Origin: Leifsonia sp. NPDC080035
Lineage (GTDB): Bacteria > Actinomycetota > Actinomycetes > Actinomycetales > Microbacteriaceae
NCBI RefSeq assembly: GCF_040050925.1
Contig: NZ_CP157390.1
Coordinates: forward strand, 3,348,001 to 3,412,000
Reading direction: 5' to 3'
DNA length: 64,000 nucleotides
The notes beneath the pieces are model-generated. The model was not told the origin of the DNA and searched no databases. It saw only the letters and a program-made list of their open reading frames with translations. The position numbers and the translations under genes were made by a program. Positions 1 to 7,643 of this stretch are shown in pieces. Numbering within the stretch: the stretch's first letter is position 1; the number at the start of each line of letters is the position of its first letter.

Positions 1-2
1 CG

Positions 3-1295
3 CTCTGGCGCGGCGTGCCGAGGGAGCTCGGTTTCCTCCTCCTCACCATGCCGATCGCGATCGTCGGGCTCTCCGTGCTGCAGACGTTGTTCTGGTTCGG
101 TGTCGGCACCATCGTGATCTACGTCGGACTGTTCGTGCTGATCGGCACCTTCTACACCGCCCGTGGATTCGGGACGCTGGAGCTGGTCCGGCTGGAGTGG
201 GCGGGCCGACCCCGCATCCAGCGGCCGAAGTGGGAGCCGGCGGACAAGCCGCGCTCGTTCTGGCGGTCGGCGTTCGGGCCGTTCGTGGACGGGCACTACT
301 GGCTGTACCTGCTGCACGGGCTGTTCATCAACCCGATCGTGAGCATCGTCAGCTGGGCGATCACCATCGCCTGGACCTCCGTCGTGCTCGGCGGTCTGAC
401 CTCGTGGATCTGGCGGGGATTCATCCCGCGCGGCGATCAGGACATCTTCCTCTCCCGGGTGATCGTGGACGCCGTGTTCGGCGTGCACTCCAGCTTCGAC
501 CCGGTGGTGGGCGACCGCATCCTGGAGCTCATCCTCGGCGTGCTGTTCGCGGTGACGCTGCCGTTCGTCACCCGCGGGCTGACGCTGATGCATCACGCCA
601 TCGCCCGCGGGCTGCTGGGGTCGTGGCGCTCGGAGGCGCTGCAGCGCGAGGTCGCCGACCTGTCGGCGTCGCGCGGAGCGGCTGTCGCCGCGGAGGACCA
701 GGCGCTGCGCCGGCTGGAGCGCGACTTGCACGACGGCCCGCAGCAGCGGCTCATCCGGCTGCAGATGGACATCGCGGCCGCCGAGCGCAAGCTGGCGGAC
801 GACCCGGACGCCGCAGCGTCGCTGCTCGCGGAGGCGAGGCAGCAGGCCGGCGACACCCTGCAGGAACTGCGCGCGCTCTCCCGCGGTTTCGCGCCGCCGC
901 TGCTGCAGGACCGCGGCCTTCTCGCCGCGTCCGAGTCGCTGGCCGCCCGGAGCACAGTGCCGATGAGCGTGGAATCGTCGCTGGCGCCGGGGGAGCGGTT
1001 CAGCCCGGAGATCGAGCGCAACGCGTACTACGTGCTGGCCGAGCTCGCCGCGAACCTCGCCAAGCACTCCGGCGCCACCGCGTCCCGGCTGGTGCTCGAC
1101 CGTCGCCTGGACGAAGCCGGCGCCGCCTGGCTGGACGTCTGGCTGACCGACAACGGCCGCGGCGGCGCGAGCGCCCTGCCCGGCCACGGGCTGAGCGGGC
1201 TGGCCGAGCGGGTGCACGGCCTGCGCGGAGAGCTCGTCGTGGACAGCCCCGAGGGAGGGCCCACCCGGATCGGCGCGCGCATCCCGCTCGCCTGA
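3..1295 (+). CDS. Sensor histidine kinase, NarX/DesK-like class, 5' end cut off
   Basis: Membrane histidine kinase of a two-component system; it should autophosphorylate on histidine and pass the phosphate to the response regulator at 1401. The reading frame is open to the window edge (codons L-W-R-G precede the GTG at 15), so the true start lies upstream. The first ~190 residues hold hydrophobic segments of an actinobacterial sensor domain. A HisKA_3-type dimerisation helix follows with the phospho-acceptor motif ERDLHDGPQQRL (His codon 729-731). Then comes an HATPase_c domain with N-box NAYYVLAELAANLAKHSGA, G1 box DNGRGG and G2 box GHGLSGLAERV. The signal sensed cannot be read from sequence. 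A palindrome and an apparent separate promoter lie between it and the regulator. Confidence 0.9.
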   Translation, partial: LWRGVPRELGFLLLTMPIAIVGLSVLQTLFWFGVGTIVIYVGLFVLIGTFYTARGFGTLELVRLEWAGRPRIQRPKWEPADKPRSFWRSAFGPFVDGHYWLYLLHGLFINPIVSIVSWAITIAWTSVVLGGLTSWIWRGFIPRGDQDIFLSRVIVDAVFGVHSSFDPVVGDRILELILGVLFAVTLPFVTRGLTLMHHAIARGLLGSWRSEALQREVADLSASRGAAVAAEDQALRRLERDLHDGPQQRLIRLQMDIAAAERKLADDPDAAASLLAEARQQAGDTLQELRALSRGFAPPLLQDRGLLAASESLAARSTVPMSVESSLAPGERFSPEIERNAYYVLAELAANLAKHSGATASRLVLDRRLDEAGAAWLDVWLTDNGRGGASALPGHGLSGLAERVHGLRGELVVDSPEGGPTRIGARIPLA

Positions 1296-1307
1296 CCCGG
1301 CGACGGG

Positions 1308-1370
1308 CGCCGAAGGGTCGTGACACGCCGCCTCGACACCATCGAGGCGGCACGTCGCGACCTCTCGGCG
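1308..1370. repeat. Intergenic palindrome, family A copy 1
   Basis: Imperfect inverted repeat starting 13 bases after the kinase stop. The arms read CGCCGAAGGGTCGTGAC... and ...GTCGCGACCTCTCGGCG and meet around CTCGACACCATCGAG. The right arm shares GTCGCGACCTCTCG with the copy at 40663 and resembles that at 21663. The RNA would form a long stem without a U-tract. Inferred role: terminator for the kinase transcript. Confidence 0.7.
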
Positions 1371-1400
1371 CGCGGAGACGCCGCGCCCTAGGGTGGAGGG

Positions 1401-2057
1401 GTGTCAGACGCCGCACCCCTCCGCCTCGTCGTCGCCGACGACTCCGTCCTGCTCCGCGAGGGGCTCATCCGGCTGTTCGACGAGGCCGGTTTCCAGACGA
1501 TCGGCGCCTTCGGCGACGCCGAATCGCTGCTGGCCGCGATCCCATCCCTCGAGCCGGACGTCGCCGTGCTCGACGTCCGGATGCCGCCCAGCTTCCGCGA
1601 CGAGGGCGTTCGGGCCGCCCTCGAGTTGCGGGCCGCGCATCCACGGGTCGCGGTGCTGCTGCTCAGCCAGTACGTCGAGGGCGCGTACGCCCAGGAGTTG
1701 CTGGCGAGCGGACGGGGCGGCACCGGCTACCTGCTGAAGGACCGGATCGCCTCCCTCGACGAGCTGAGGGACGCGGTCACTCGTGTCGCTGCCGGCGGCA
1801 CGGTGCTGGACCCCGAGGTGGTGCGCGAGCTGCTGATGCGCCGCACCGACCCGCTCGCCTCGCTCACCCCGCGCGAACGCGACGTTCTGACGCTGATGGC
1901 GGAGGGCCGGACGAACGCCGCGATCGCCGCCCGACTGGTGATCGGCGTGGGCGCCGTCGAGAAGAACGTCACTTCGATCTTCCAGAAGCTCGCGCTGGAG
2001 GACTCGGGCGACGACCACCGCCGGGTGCTCGCGGTGCTGGCCTTCCTTCAGCGCTGA
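1401..2057 (+). CDS. NarL/FixJ-family response regulator
   Basis: DNA-binding response regulator, partner of the upstream kinase. The receiver domain (residues 1-120) has the acidic pocket D13/D14, phospho-acceptor D58 in VAVLDVRMPP, and conserved K113 in TGYLLKD. A LuxR-type helix-turn-helix occupies about residues 150-205 (LTPRERDVLTLMAEGRTNAA then GAVEKNVTSIFQKL). The length of 218 aa is normal for the family. Start: GTG 1401, preceded by TAGGGT at 1389-1394 and six bases, a layout expected for a leaderless mRNA. GGAGGG directly abuts the start, too close for an ordinary ribosome site. Target genes are unknown. Confidence 0.93.
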   Translation: MSDAAPLRLVVADDSVLLREGLIRLFDEAGFQTIGAFGDAESLLAAIPSLEPDVAVLDVRMPPSFRDEGVRAALELRAAHPRVAVLLLSQYVEGAYAQELLASGRGGTGYLLKDRIASLDELRDAVTRVAAGGTVLDPEVVRELLMRRTDPLASLTPRERDVLTLMAEGRTNAAIAARLVIGVGAVEKNVTSIFQKLALEDSGDDHRRVLAVLAFLQR

Positions 2058-2233
2058 GTTCAGGCTGGCACGAGCACGCGCGAGCCGTCGCCGCATTCAT
2101 GTGAAGGCATGGATCCTGCACCGCACTGAGCGCGTCGGTTCCCCGGTTGCGGCGATCCCGTCGTACCCTGGCCAGGGACGGTAGACCACGCGGTCTGGCC
2201 CGGATCGACCCCGACGCGACCCTGGAAGACGAA

Positions 2234-4945
2234 ATGCCCCGACGAATCCCTCGAGCCCTTCTCCCTCTGCTCGTCGGCGCGCTCGCGACCGGCCTGACCG
2301 TGACGGGCGCCGCGCCGGCGCTCGCGACCAGCGGTCCCGGTTCGGCGGGCGAGCCCGCGACGACCCAGGGTTCCGCTGCGACCGCGACCCCGGAATCGGG
2401 TGCGCCCGAGCCCACCGCGCCGACGCCGGAGCCGACCCCGTCCGCGACGGGCACGCCGTCGCCGTCCGCCTCCCCGGCTCCTGCGCCGACGACGTCGCCG
2501 GCTCCGTCCGCGTCCTCGCAGGTCGAGATCGCCGAGGACCCGTCGCTCGCCACCCAGAACGCGGCGCGCAACCACGCAATGGGCTCGACGATCGCTGCGA
2601 ACGACCCCAACAGCTCCGCGAAGTCGGCACGCGGCCTGTCGTCGTTCGCCGGCGGTCTCCCGCCGGGCGTCCCCGGTCTCGACGTGAGCGGCTGGCAGGT
2701 GCTCACCGCGGCGAACTGGCGCACCATCGCCGCAAACGGCGCCAAGTTCGTGTACGTCAAGGCGACGGAGAGCACGGACTACAAGAGCAGTCAGTTCGCC
2801 GAGCAGTACAACGACTCCTACGCTGCGGGGCTCATCCACGGCGCGTACCACTTCGCCACGCCGAACACCTCCTCGGGGGCGACGCAGGCGAACTACTTCG
2901 TGAACAACGGGGGAGGCTGGAGCGCGGACGGCCGCACGCTGCCGCCCCTGCTCGACATCGAGTACAACCCGTACGGCGCCACATGCTACGGCCTGAGCGC
3001 GGCAGAGATGGTGTCGTGGATCCGGGACTTCTCGAACACCATCCTGGCGCGCACCGGCCGCCTCCCGGCCATCTACTCGACCACCGACTGGTGGACGCGC
3101 TGCACCGGCAACAACCCGGGCTTCGGCGCGAACCCGTTGTTCATCGCGCGCTACCCCTCCAACATCTCCTCGGGCGCGGGGACGCTGCCGGCCGGCTGGT
3201 CGAACTACTCGATCTGGCAGTACGCGAGCTCGGGGATCTTCCCCGGCGACCAGGACACCTTCAACGGCACGCTGGCGAACCTGCAGCAGTTCGCCTCGAA
3301 CGGTCCGATCGTCGAGCCGATGGCCGCGCCCGTGATCGGCGTCGGTGACTTCAACGGCGACGGCAAGCCCGACCTGATCGGGCGGCGGTCGAACGGCGCC
3401 CTGCTCTTCTACGCCGGCACCGGGTCGGTCACCGGCATGAGCACGGGATACCAGTCCGCCCAGCAGATCGGCACCGGCTGGGGCGTCTACGACGCGCTCG
3501 TCGGCACGGGTGACCTGAACGGCGACGGCAAGCCGGACCTCCTGGCGCGCAGGACGAACGGCACGCTCTGGTTCTACGCCGGCACGGGCAGGGTCGGGGG
3601 CGGCTCGGAGGGCTACGCGGCCGCCGTGCAGGTCGGCAGCGGCTACGACCAGTACTCGCAGCTCGTCGGCGCCGGCGACTTCACCGGCGACGGCAAGGCG
3701 GACGTGCTCGGGGTCAAGCCCGACGGAACGCTCTGGCTGCTGCCGGGCACCGGGCGCGCGGTGGCGAACGGGATCTTCGGCACGCCGACGCAGATCGGCA
3801 GCTCCTGGAACACCTGGAAGGTCCTCCTCGGCGTCGGCGACCTCGACCGGGACGGCAAGCCGGACCTGGTCGGCATCCGCGCGGACGGCACTGCGGGCTT
3901 CTACTCGGGCACGTGGTCCGCGCCGTACTACAAGGTCGCGGTCCCGATCACGATCCCGGGCGTCAGCTCCACCGACGTGTTCGCGGCGCCGGGCGACTTC
4001 GACGGCGACGGCATCCCCGACCTGCTCGACCGCACCGTCTCCGGTGAGCTCCGCTTCATCGGCGGCGGCCAGATCGCGGAGGGGTACGCGGCCGGCCGCG
4101 TCCTGAGCCAGAACTGGGCGTCGACGTCGCAGGTCATCCCTGCGGGCGACATCGACGGGGACGGCAAGCCGGATGTGCTCACCACGGGCACCGACGGCTC
4201 GCTGTACCTGCACCCCGGCACCCGGACCTCCACGGTCTTCGGCGCCTCGGTGAAGATCGGCTCGAACTGGACCGTGTACTCGCGGGTGGTCGCGACCGGG
4301 GACTTCAACGGCGACAAGAAGCCGGACTTCCTCGGGATCCGACCGGACGGCACGCTCTGGTTCTACGCCGGCACCGGCAAGGTCGGCAGCGGGGACGAGG
4401 GCTACGCGAAGGCGGTGCAGATCGGCCACGGCTGGAACGTGTACTCCTCGATCGTCGGGGTCGGCGACCTCAACGGCGACGGCAAGAACGACCTCGTCGC
4501 GGTCCGTCCGGACGGCGTCGCGATGTTCTACGCGGGCACCGGGATCGCGGACGCCACCCACGAGGGCTACAAGCCGGCCGTCCAGCTCGGGACGGGCTGG
4601 AACGGCGGCGCAGACCTGATCGGGCCGAAGGACTTCTCCGGCGACGGCAAGGCCGACCTCATCACGCGCACTCCGGACGGCACGGTGACGCTGAAGCTCG
4701 GCACCGGAACGGTCAATGGTGCGAAGACGTTCTCGCGCAACGCCCTGATCGGTCGCGGCTGGAGCATCTTCTCGTCGGTGGCAGGGGTCGGCGACCTCGA
4801 CGGCGACGGGAAGAACGACCTGGTCGCCGTCCGGCCGGACGGCACGGTCTACTTCTACTCCGGCACGGGAGACGCGGGCGCCGTGACGACCGGCTACGCC
4901 AAGGCCGCCGTCGCGATCGGTCGCGGCTGGGACATCTTCCGCTGA
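2234..4945 (+). CDS. Secreted GH25 lysozyme-like muramidase with FG-GAP/VCBS repeats
   Basis: Predicted extracellular peptidoglycan hydrolase, 903 aa. I chose ATG 2234 (GGAAG upstream at 2224-2228) over the longer open frame because it places an export signal at the N-terminus: RR, hydrophobic core, then an Ala-x-Ala cleavage region. A Pro/Thr/Ser/Ala-rich linker runs to about residue 95. The GH25 domain spans about residues 145-350: LDVSGWQ (D150), KATES, DIE (D241, E243, the expected catalytic pair) and the late QYASSG. The C-terminal ~530 residues are ten FG-GAP repeats, each with a calcium-loop signature of the type GVGDLNGDGKPDLL. Such repeats usually form a beta-propeller. The target may be the cell's own wall or another bacterium's. 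Downstream is a strong terminator. Confidence 0.88.
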   Translation: MPRRIPRALLPLLVGALATGLTVTGAAPALATSGPGSAGEPATTQGSAATATPESGAPEPTAPTPEPTPSATGTPSPSASPAPAPTTSPAPSASSQVEIAEDPSLATQNAARNHAMGSTIAANDPNSSAKSARGLSSFAGGLPPGVPGLDVSGWQVLTAANWRTIAANGAKFVYVKATESTDYKSSQFAEQYNDSYAAGLIHGAYHFATPNTSSGATQANYFVNNGGGWSADGRTLPPLLDIEYNPYGATCYGLSAAEMVSWIRDFSNTILARTGRLPAIYSTTDWWTRCTGNNPGFGANPLFIARYPSNISSGAGTLPAGWSNYSIWQYASSGIFPGDQDTFNGTLANLQQFASNGPIVEPMAAPVIGVGDFNGDGKPDLIGRRSNGALLFYAGTGSVTGMSTGYQSAQQIGTGWGVYDALVGTGDLNGDGKPDLLARRTNGTLWFYAGTGRVGGGSEGYAAAVQVGSGYDQYSQLVGAGDFTGDGKADVLGVKPDGTLWLLPGTGRAVANGIFGTPTQIGSSWNTWKVLLGVGDLDRDGKPDLVGIRADGTAGFYSGTWSAPYYKVAVPITIPGVSSTDVFAAPGDFDGDGIPDLLDRTVSGELRFIGGGQIAEGYAAGRVLSQNWASTSQVIPAGDIDGDGKPDVLTTGTDGSLYLHPGTRTSTVFGASVKIGSNWTVYSRVVATGDFNGDKKPDFLGIRPDGTLWFYAGTGKVGSGDEGYAKAVQIGHGWNVYSSIVGVGDLNGDGKNDLVAVRPDGVAMFYAGTGIADATHEGYKPAVQLGTGWNGGADLIGPKDFSGDGKADLITRTPDGTVTLKLGTGTVNGAKTFSRNALIGRGWSIFSSVAGVGDLDGDGKNDLVAVRPDGTVYFYSGTGDAGAVTTGYAKAAVAIGRGWDIFR

Positions 4946-4957
4946 ACCCCGGAAACA

Positions 4958-4999
4958 GGAAAACCGCTGGTCATCGAGCCCGATGACCAGCGGTTTTCC
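4958..4999. terminator. Strong bidirectional terminator
   Basis: Perfect 19-bp inverted repeat, GGAAAACCGCTGGTCATCG with its complement around a four-base loop (AGCC). The arms carry AAAA/TTTT tracts. It sits 12 bases after the GH25 stop and just before the 3' end of the minus-strand tRNA-Gly, so it can stop transcripts from both sides. Confidence 0.9.
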
Positions 5000-5006
5000 G
5001 TGTCGG

Positions 5007-5077
5007 AGGGGATGACGGGAATCGAACCCGCGTAATCAGTTTGGAAGACTGAGGCTCTACCATTGAGCTACATCCCC
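5007..5077 (-). tRNA. tRNA-Gly (anticodon TCC)
   Basis: Minus-strand cloverleaf of 71 nt: acceptor GGGGATG pairs with CATCCCC, the anticodon loop CTTCCAA gives TCC, and the T arm contains GGTTCGATTCC. The discriminator base is U. CCA is not encoded. It is divergent from tRNA-Pro, about 100 bp away. Confidence 0.95.
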
Positions 5078-5175
5078 GAAGCCGTCCACCCGGACGGCCG
5101 ACGACCATCGTAGTACATAACGGGCCCGCGCCCGTGTGCAGTAGACTTGCGCGTGGTCTTTCGCACCGCTGAAGC

Positions 5176-5250
5176 CGGGGCGTAGCTCAGCTTGGCTAGA
5201 GCGCCCGCTTTGGGAGCGGGAGGTCGCAGGTTCGAATCCTGTCGCCCCGA
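5176..5250 (+). tRNA. tRNA-Pro (anticodon TGG)
   Basis: Plus-strand cloverleaf of 75 nt: acceptor CGGGGCG pairs with CGCCCCG, anticodon stem CCCGC/GCGGG with loop TTTGGGA gives TGG, T arm GGTTCGAATCC, discriminator A. CCA is not encoded. Located 60 bases before the trigger factor start. TAGACT at 5142-5147 could be its -10 box. Confidence 0.95.
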
Positions 5251-5310
5251 CGAGGACCTCGTTCCTTGCGAGTAGACCATCGTTCGAACATTCAGGAGAA
5301 CCCAGACATC

Positions 5311-6732
5311 GTGAAGACCACGGTCGAGAAGCTCAGCCCCACCCGCACCAAGCTCACCATCGCGGTGACGCCGGAGGAGCTGAAGCCGTCCATCAACCAC
5401 GCGTACGAGCACATCGCCGAGCAGGTGACCATTCCCGGTTTCCGCAAGGGCAAGGTGCCGCCGCCCATCATCGACCAGCGCGTCGGCAAGGCCGCCGTCC
5501 TCGAGCACGCGGTCAACGAGGGCCTGGACGGGTTCTACCGCCGGGCCGTCGAGGAGAACGACGTCCGTCCGCTCGGCCGCCCGGAGGCGGACATCACCGA
5601 GTGGCCGAACGAGAAGGACTTCTCCGGCGACCTGCTGCTCACCATCGAGGTGGACGTCCGCCCCGAGGTGACCCTGCCCGCCTTCGACGACATCACGATC
5701 ACGGTCGACGCGGCCGAGGTCGGCGTCGACGACGTCGAGGAGGAGCTGGACCGCCTGCGCAGCCGCTTCGGCACGCTCGTGACCGTGGACCGCCCGGCCA
5801 AGAAGGGCGACTTCGCCCAGATCGACCTGGTCGCCGTCATCGGCGGCGAGGAGGTCGACACCGCCGCGAACATCTCCTACGAGATCGGCTCCGGCGAGCT
5901 CATCGACGGCATCGACGAGGCGCTCGAGACCCTCACCGCCGGCGAGACCACCACCTTCGAGGCCCCGCTCATGGGCGGCGACCACGAGGGCGAGAACGCC
6001 CAGATCACGGTGACGCTGAACGCCGTCAAGGAGCGCGAGCTCCCGGAGGCGGACGACGACTTCGCCCAGATCGCCAGCGAGTTCGACACCATCGGCGAGC
6101 TGCGCCAGAGCCTGCGCACGCAGGTCGAGCGCGCCAAGTCGTTCGGCCAGGGCACCGCGGCGCGCGACCAGCTCGTGGACAAGCTCCTCGAGCTCGTCGA
6201 GATCCCGGTCCCGGAGCAGCTCGTCGAGGACGAGGTGCACCGTCACCTCGAGCAGGAGAACCGCCTCGAGGACGACGTCCACCGCGCCGAGGTGAAGGAG
6301 TCGAGCGAGAAGACGTTCCGCACCCAGATCCTGCTCGACGAGGTCGCGCAGAACGAGGACATCAAGGTCAGCCAGGACGAGCTCACCCAGTACCTGGTGC
6401 AGGGTGCCGCGCAGTACGGCATGGACCCGAACGAGTTCGTGAAGATCCTCAGCGAGAACGGCCAGATCCCGTCGATGGTCGGCGAGGTCGCCCGCAACAA
6501 GGCGCTCGCGATCATCCTCGGCAAGGTCGAGGTCGTCGACACGAACGGCGCGAAGGTCGACCTGACCGAGTTCATCGCCCTGCCGGACGAGGACGACGCC
6601 GAGGACGCGGCGGCCGCCGAGGAGCAGCCCGCCGCCGAGCAGGCCGCGGACGAGGCCCCCGCCGAGGAGCCCGCCGCCGAGGAGAAGCCGAAGAAGAAGG
6701 CCGCCGCCAAGAAGAAGGCAGCCGACAAGTAG
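5311..6732 (+). CDS. tig: Trigger factor, ribosome-associated chaperone and PPIase
   Basis: Binds the ribosome exit tunnel and protects nascent chains; also a peptidyl-prolyl isomerase. 473 aa. Start GTG 5311 is chosen because AGGAGAA lies at 5294-5300 and the protein then begins KTTVEKLSPTRTKL, as in other trigger factors. The N-terminal domain carries the ribosome-binding signature PGFRKGKVPPPII (about residues 45-57). An FKBP-like domain follows at about 150-240, then the helical C-terminal chaperone region. The tail from about residue 425 is a run of Glu, Ala and finally Lys, common in actinobacterial homologues. A terminator follows at 6745. Confidence 0.97.
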   Translation: MKTTVEKLSPTRTKLTIAVTPEELKPSINHAYEHIAEQVTIPGFRKGKVPPPIIDQRVGKAAVLEHAVNEGLDGFYRRAVEENDVRPLGRPEADITEWPNEKDFSGDLLLTIEVDVRPEVTLPAFDDITITVDAAEVGVDDVEEELDRLRSRFGTLVTVDRPAKKGDFAQIDLVAVIGGEEVDTAANISYEIGSGELIDGIDEALETLTAGETTTFEAPLMGGDHEGENAQITVTLNAVKERELPEADDDFAQIASEFDTIGELRQSLRTQVERAKSFGQGTAARDQLVDKLLELVEIPVPEQLVEDEVHRHLEQENRLEDDVHRAEVKESSEKTFRTQILLDEVAQNEDIKVSQDELTQYLVQGAAQYGMDPNEFVKILSENGQIPSMVGEVARNKALAIILGKVEVVDTNGAKVDLTEFIALPDEDDAEDAAAAEEQPAAEQAADEAPAEEPAAEEKPKKKAAAKKKAADK

Positions 6733-6744
6733 GTCGCATCGTGT

Positions 6745-6777
6745 GAGAGGCCGGGTCCCGCGTGGGCCCGGCCTCTC
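6745..6777. terminator. Terminator after tig
   Basis: Inverted repeat GAGAGGCCGGG...CCCGGCCTCTC with an 11-base loop, 13 bases after the tig stop. It has no long U-tract, as is usual in high-GC actinobacteria. Confidence 0.75.
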
Positions 6778-6817
6778 GTGCGTTCTGCACCATGACGGGA
6801 CGAGAAGGGTGACGCGC

Positions 6818-7303
6818 ATGGACGACTGGCAGGACCGCGTCGACGCGGTCTGGGACGCGGCAGGCGATCGCGACGAGCGGGAGACCGTGGCCGCGATCGA
6901 TGCGCTCGTCGCCGAGCGCGACCCCGGCGACCCGATCGCGCTGTTCGAGGCGGCGGGGGCACGCGACTTCGCCGGCCGCGAGGCCGAGGCGGAACCCCTC
7001 TACAGGGCGGCGCTGGATGCCGGGCTCGCCGAGCCGCGGCGCGGGCAGGCGGTCATTCAGCTCGCGAGCACCCTGCGCAACCTCGACCGCCCGGACGAGG
7101 CGCTCGGGATGCTGCGCGACCTCCTCCAGGAGAACCCCGGTCACGAGCTCGCGAGCGCCGCGCACGCGTTCGCCGCGCTCGCCCTCTTCGACTCCGGCCT
7201 GCCCGCCGCTGCCCTGCGCGAGGCCCTCGACGCGCTCGCGCAGGGCCTGCCGCGCTACGGACGCGCCGTCGCCGCCTACGCGGCCGAGCTGGAGGACCGC
7301 TAG
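6818..7303 (+). CDS. Small tetratricopeptide-repeat protein
   Basis: Cytoplasmic 161-aa protein of helix-turn-helix pairs matching TPR units: ALFEAAGARDFAGREAEAEP, then a QAVIQLASTLRNLDRPDEAL unit, then AFAALALFDSGLPAAALREA. TPRs bind partner proteins; no catalytic motif is present and the partner is unknown. Start ATG 6818 has AGAAGG at 6803-6808. The longer open frame upstream runs through the tig terminator, so I reject it. The gene ends 12 bases before a tandem palindrome pair. Confidence 0.8.
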   Translation: MDDWQDRVDAVWDAAGDRDERETVAAIDALVAERDPGDPIALFEAAGARDFAGREAEAEPLYRAALDAGLAEPRRGQAVIQLASTLRNLDRPDEALGMLRDLLQENPGHELASAAHAFAALALFDSGLPAAALREALDALAQGLPRYGRAVAAYAAELEDR

Positions 7304-7314
7304 GCCGGAGACGC

Positions 7315-7442
7315 GTGAAGAACTCCCGAATCACTGGCACCCTCGCCATCGGTTCCGGAGTTGTTCACGGTTTGCATCGGCGTGTCGCGTGAAGAACTCC
7401 GGAACCGATGGCGGCTTGGCCGACCGTTCCTGAGTTGTTCAC
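7315..7442. repeat. Tandem pair of 54-bp palindromes, family C
   Basis: Two 54-bp imperfect palindromes, 7315-7368 and 7389-7442. Both begin GTGAAGAACTCC and end GAGTTGTTCAC; each arm is about 24 bases. The 20-base spacer contains CGGCGTGTCGCG, also found in the right arm of family A palindromes. They begin 12 bases after the TPR stop and end about 60 bases before the riboswitch. Probable termination or REP-like element. Confidence 0.75.
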
Positions 7443-7502
7443 CCGCGCCGGGTGCGCCGACGGAGCACCGCCCCTGCGGCGACCGCTAGGCTGAGCGTGA
7501 CA

Positions 7503-7642
7503 GTGCCTAGGGTTCCGTTCCCGCCCCGGCGGGTGGACTGGTCCGAGCGGCACCACGGGAGCGCACCGCGCCCCGTCATCTGACAGGACAAAAGCCCGGA
7601 GGATCCGATCCGTCGCGCCCACGCGACGGGGGAGAGGATCCT
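7503..7642 (+). promoter_or_regulatory. Guanidine-I (ykkC class) riboswitch with start-site hairpin
   Basis: The conserved ykkC blocks appear in order: CTAGGGTTCCG (7507-7517), GGACTGGTCCGAG (7535-7547), a hairpin ACGGG...CCCGT (7555-7577), and GACAGGACAAAAGCCCGG (7582-7599). These match what I know of the guanidine-I consensus. After the aptamer, AGGATCC (7600-7606) and CCGTCGCG (7610-7617) can pair with CGCGACGG (7622-7629) and GGATCCT (7636-7642). That stem would cover the purine-rich ribosome site before GTG 7644, suggesting translational control. Ligand class (guanidine rather than ppGpp or PRPP subtypes) is inferred from the motif spelling. Confidence 0.85.
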
Positions 7643-7643
7643 C

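Noticed and set aside
2060..4561. Long minus-strand frame (833 codons) opposite the GH25 gene
   Set aside because: Composition is that of an antisense shadow of repeated DGDGK codons; no family motif, and the plus-strand gene is unambiguous.
5283..5290. GTTCGAAC before tig, resembling LexA half-sites
   Set aside because: The halves are in the wrong order and lack the four-base spacer of CGAAC-N4-GTTCG; tig is not an SOS gene.
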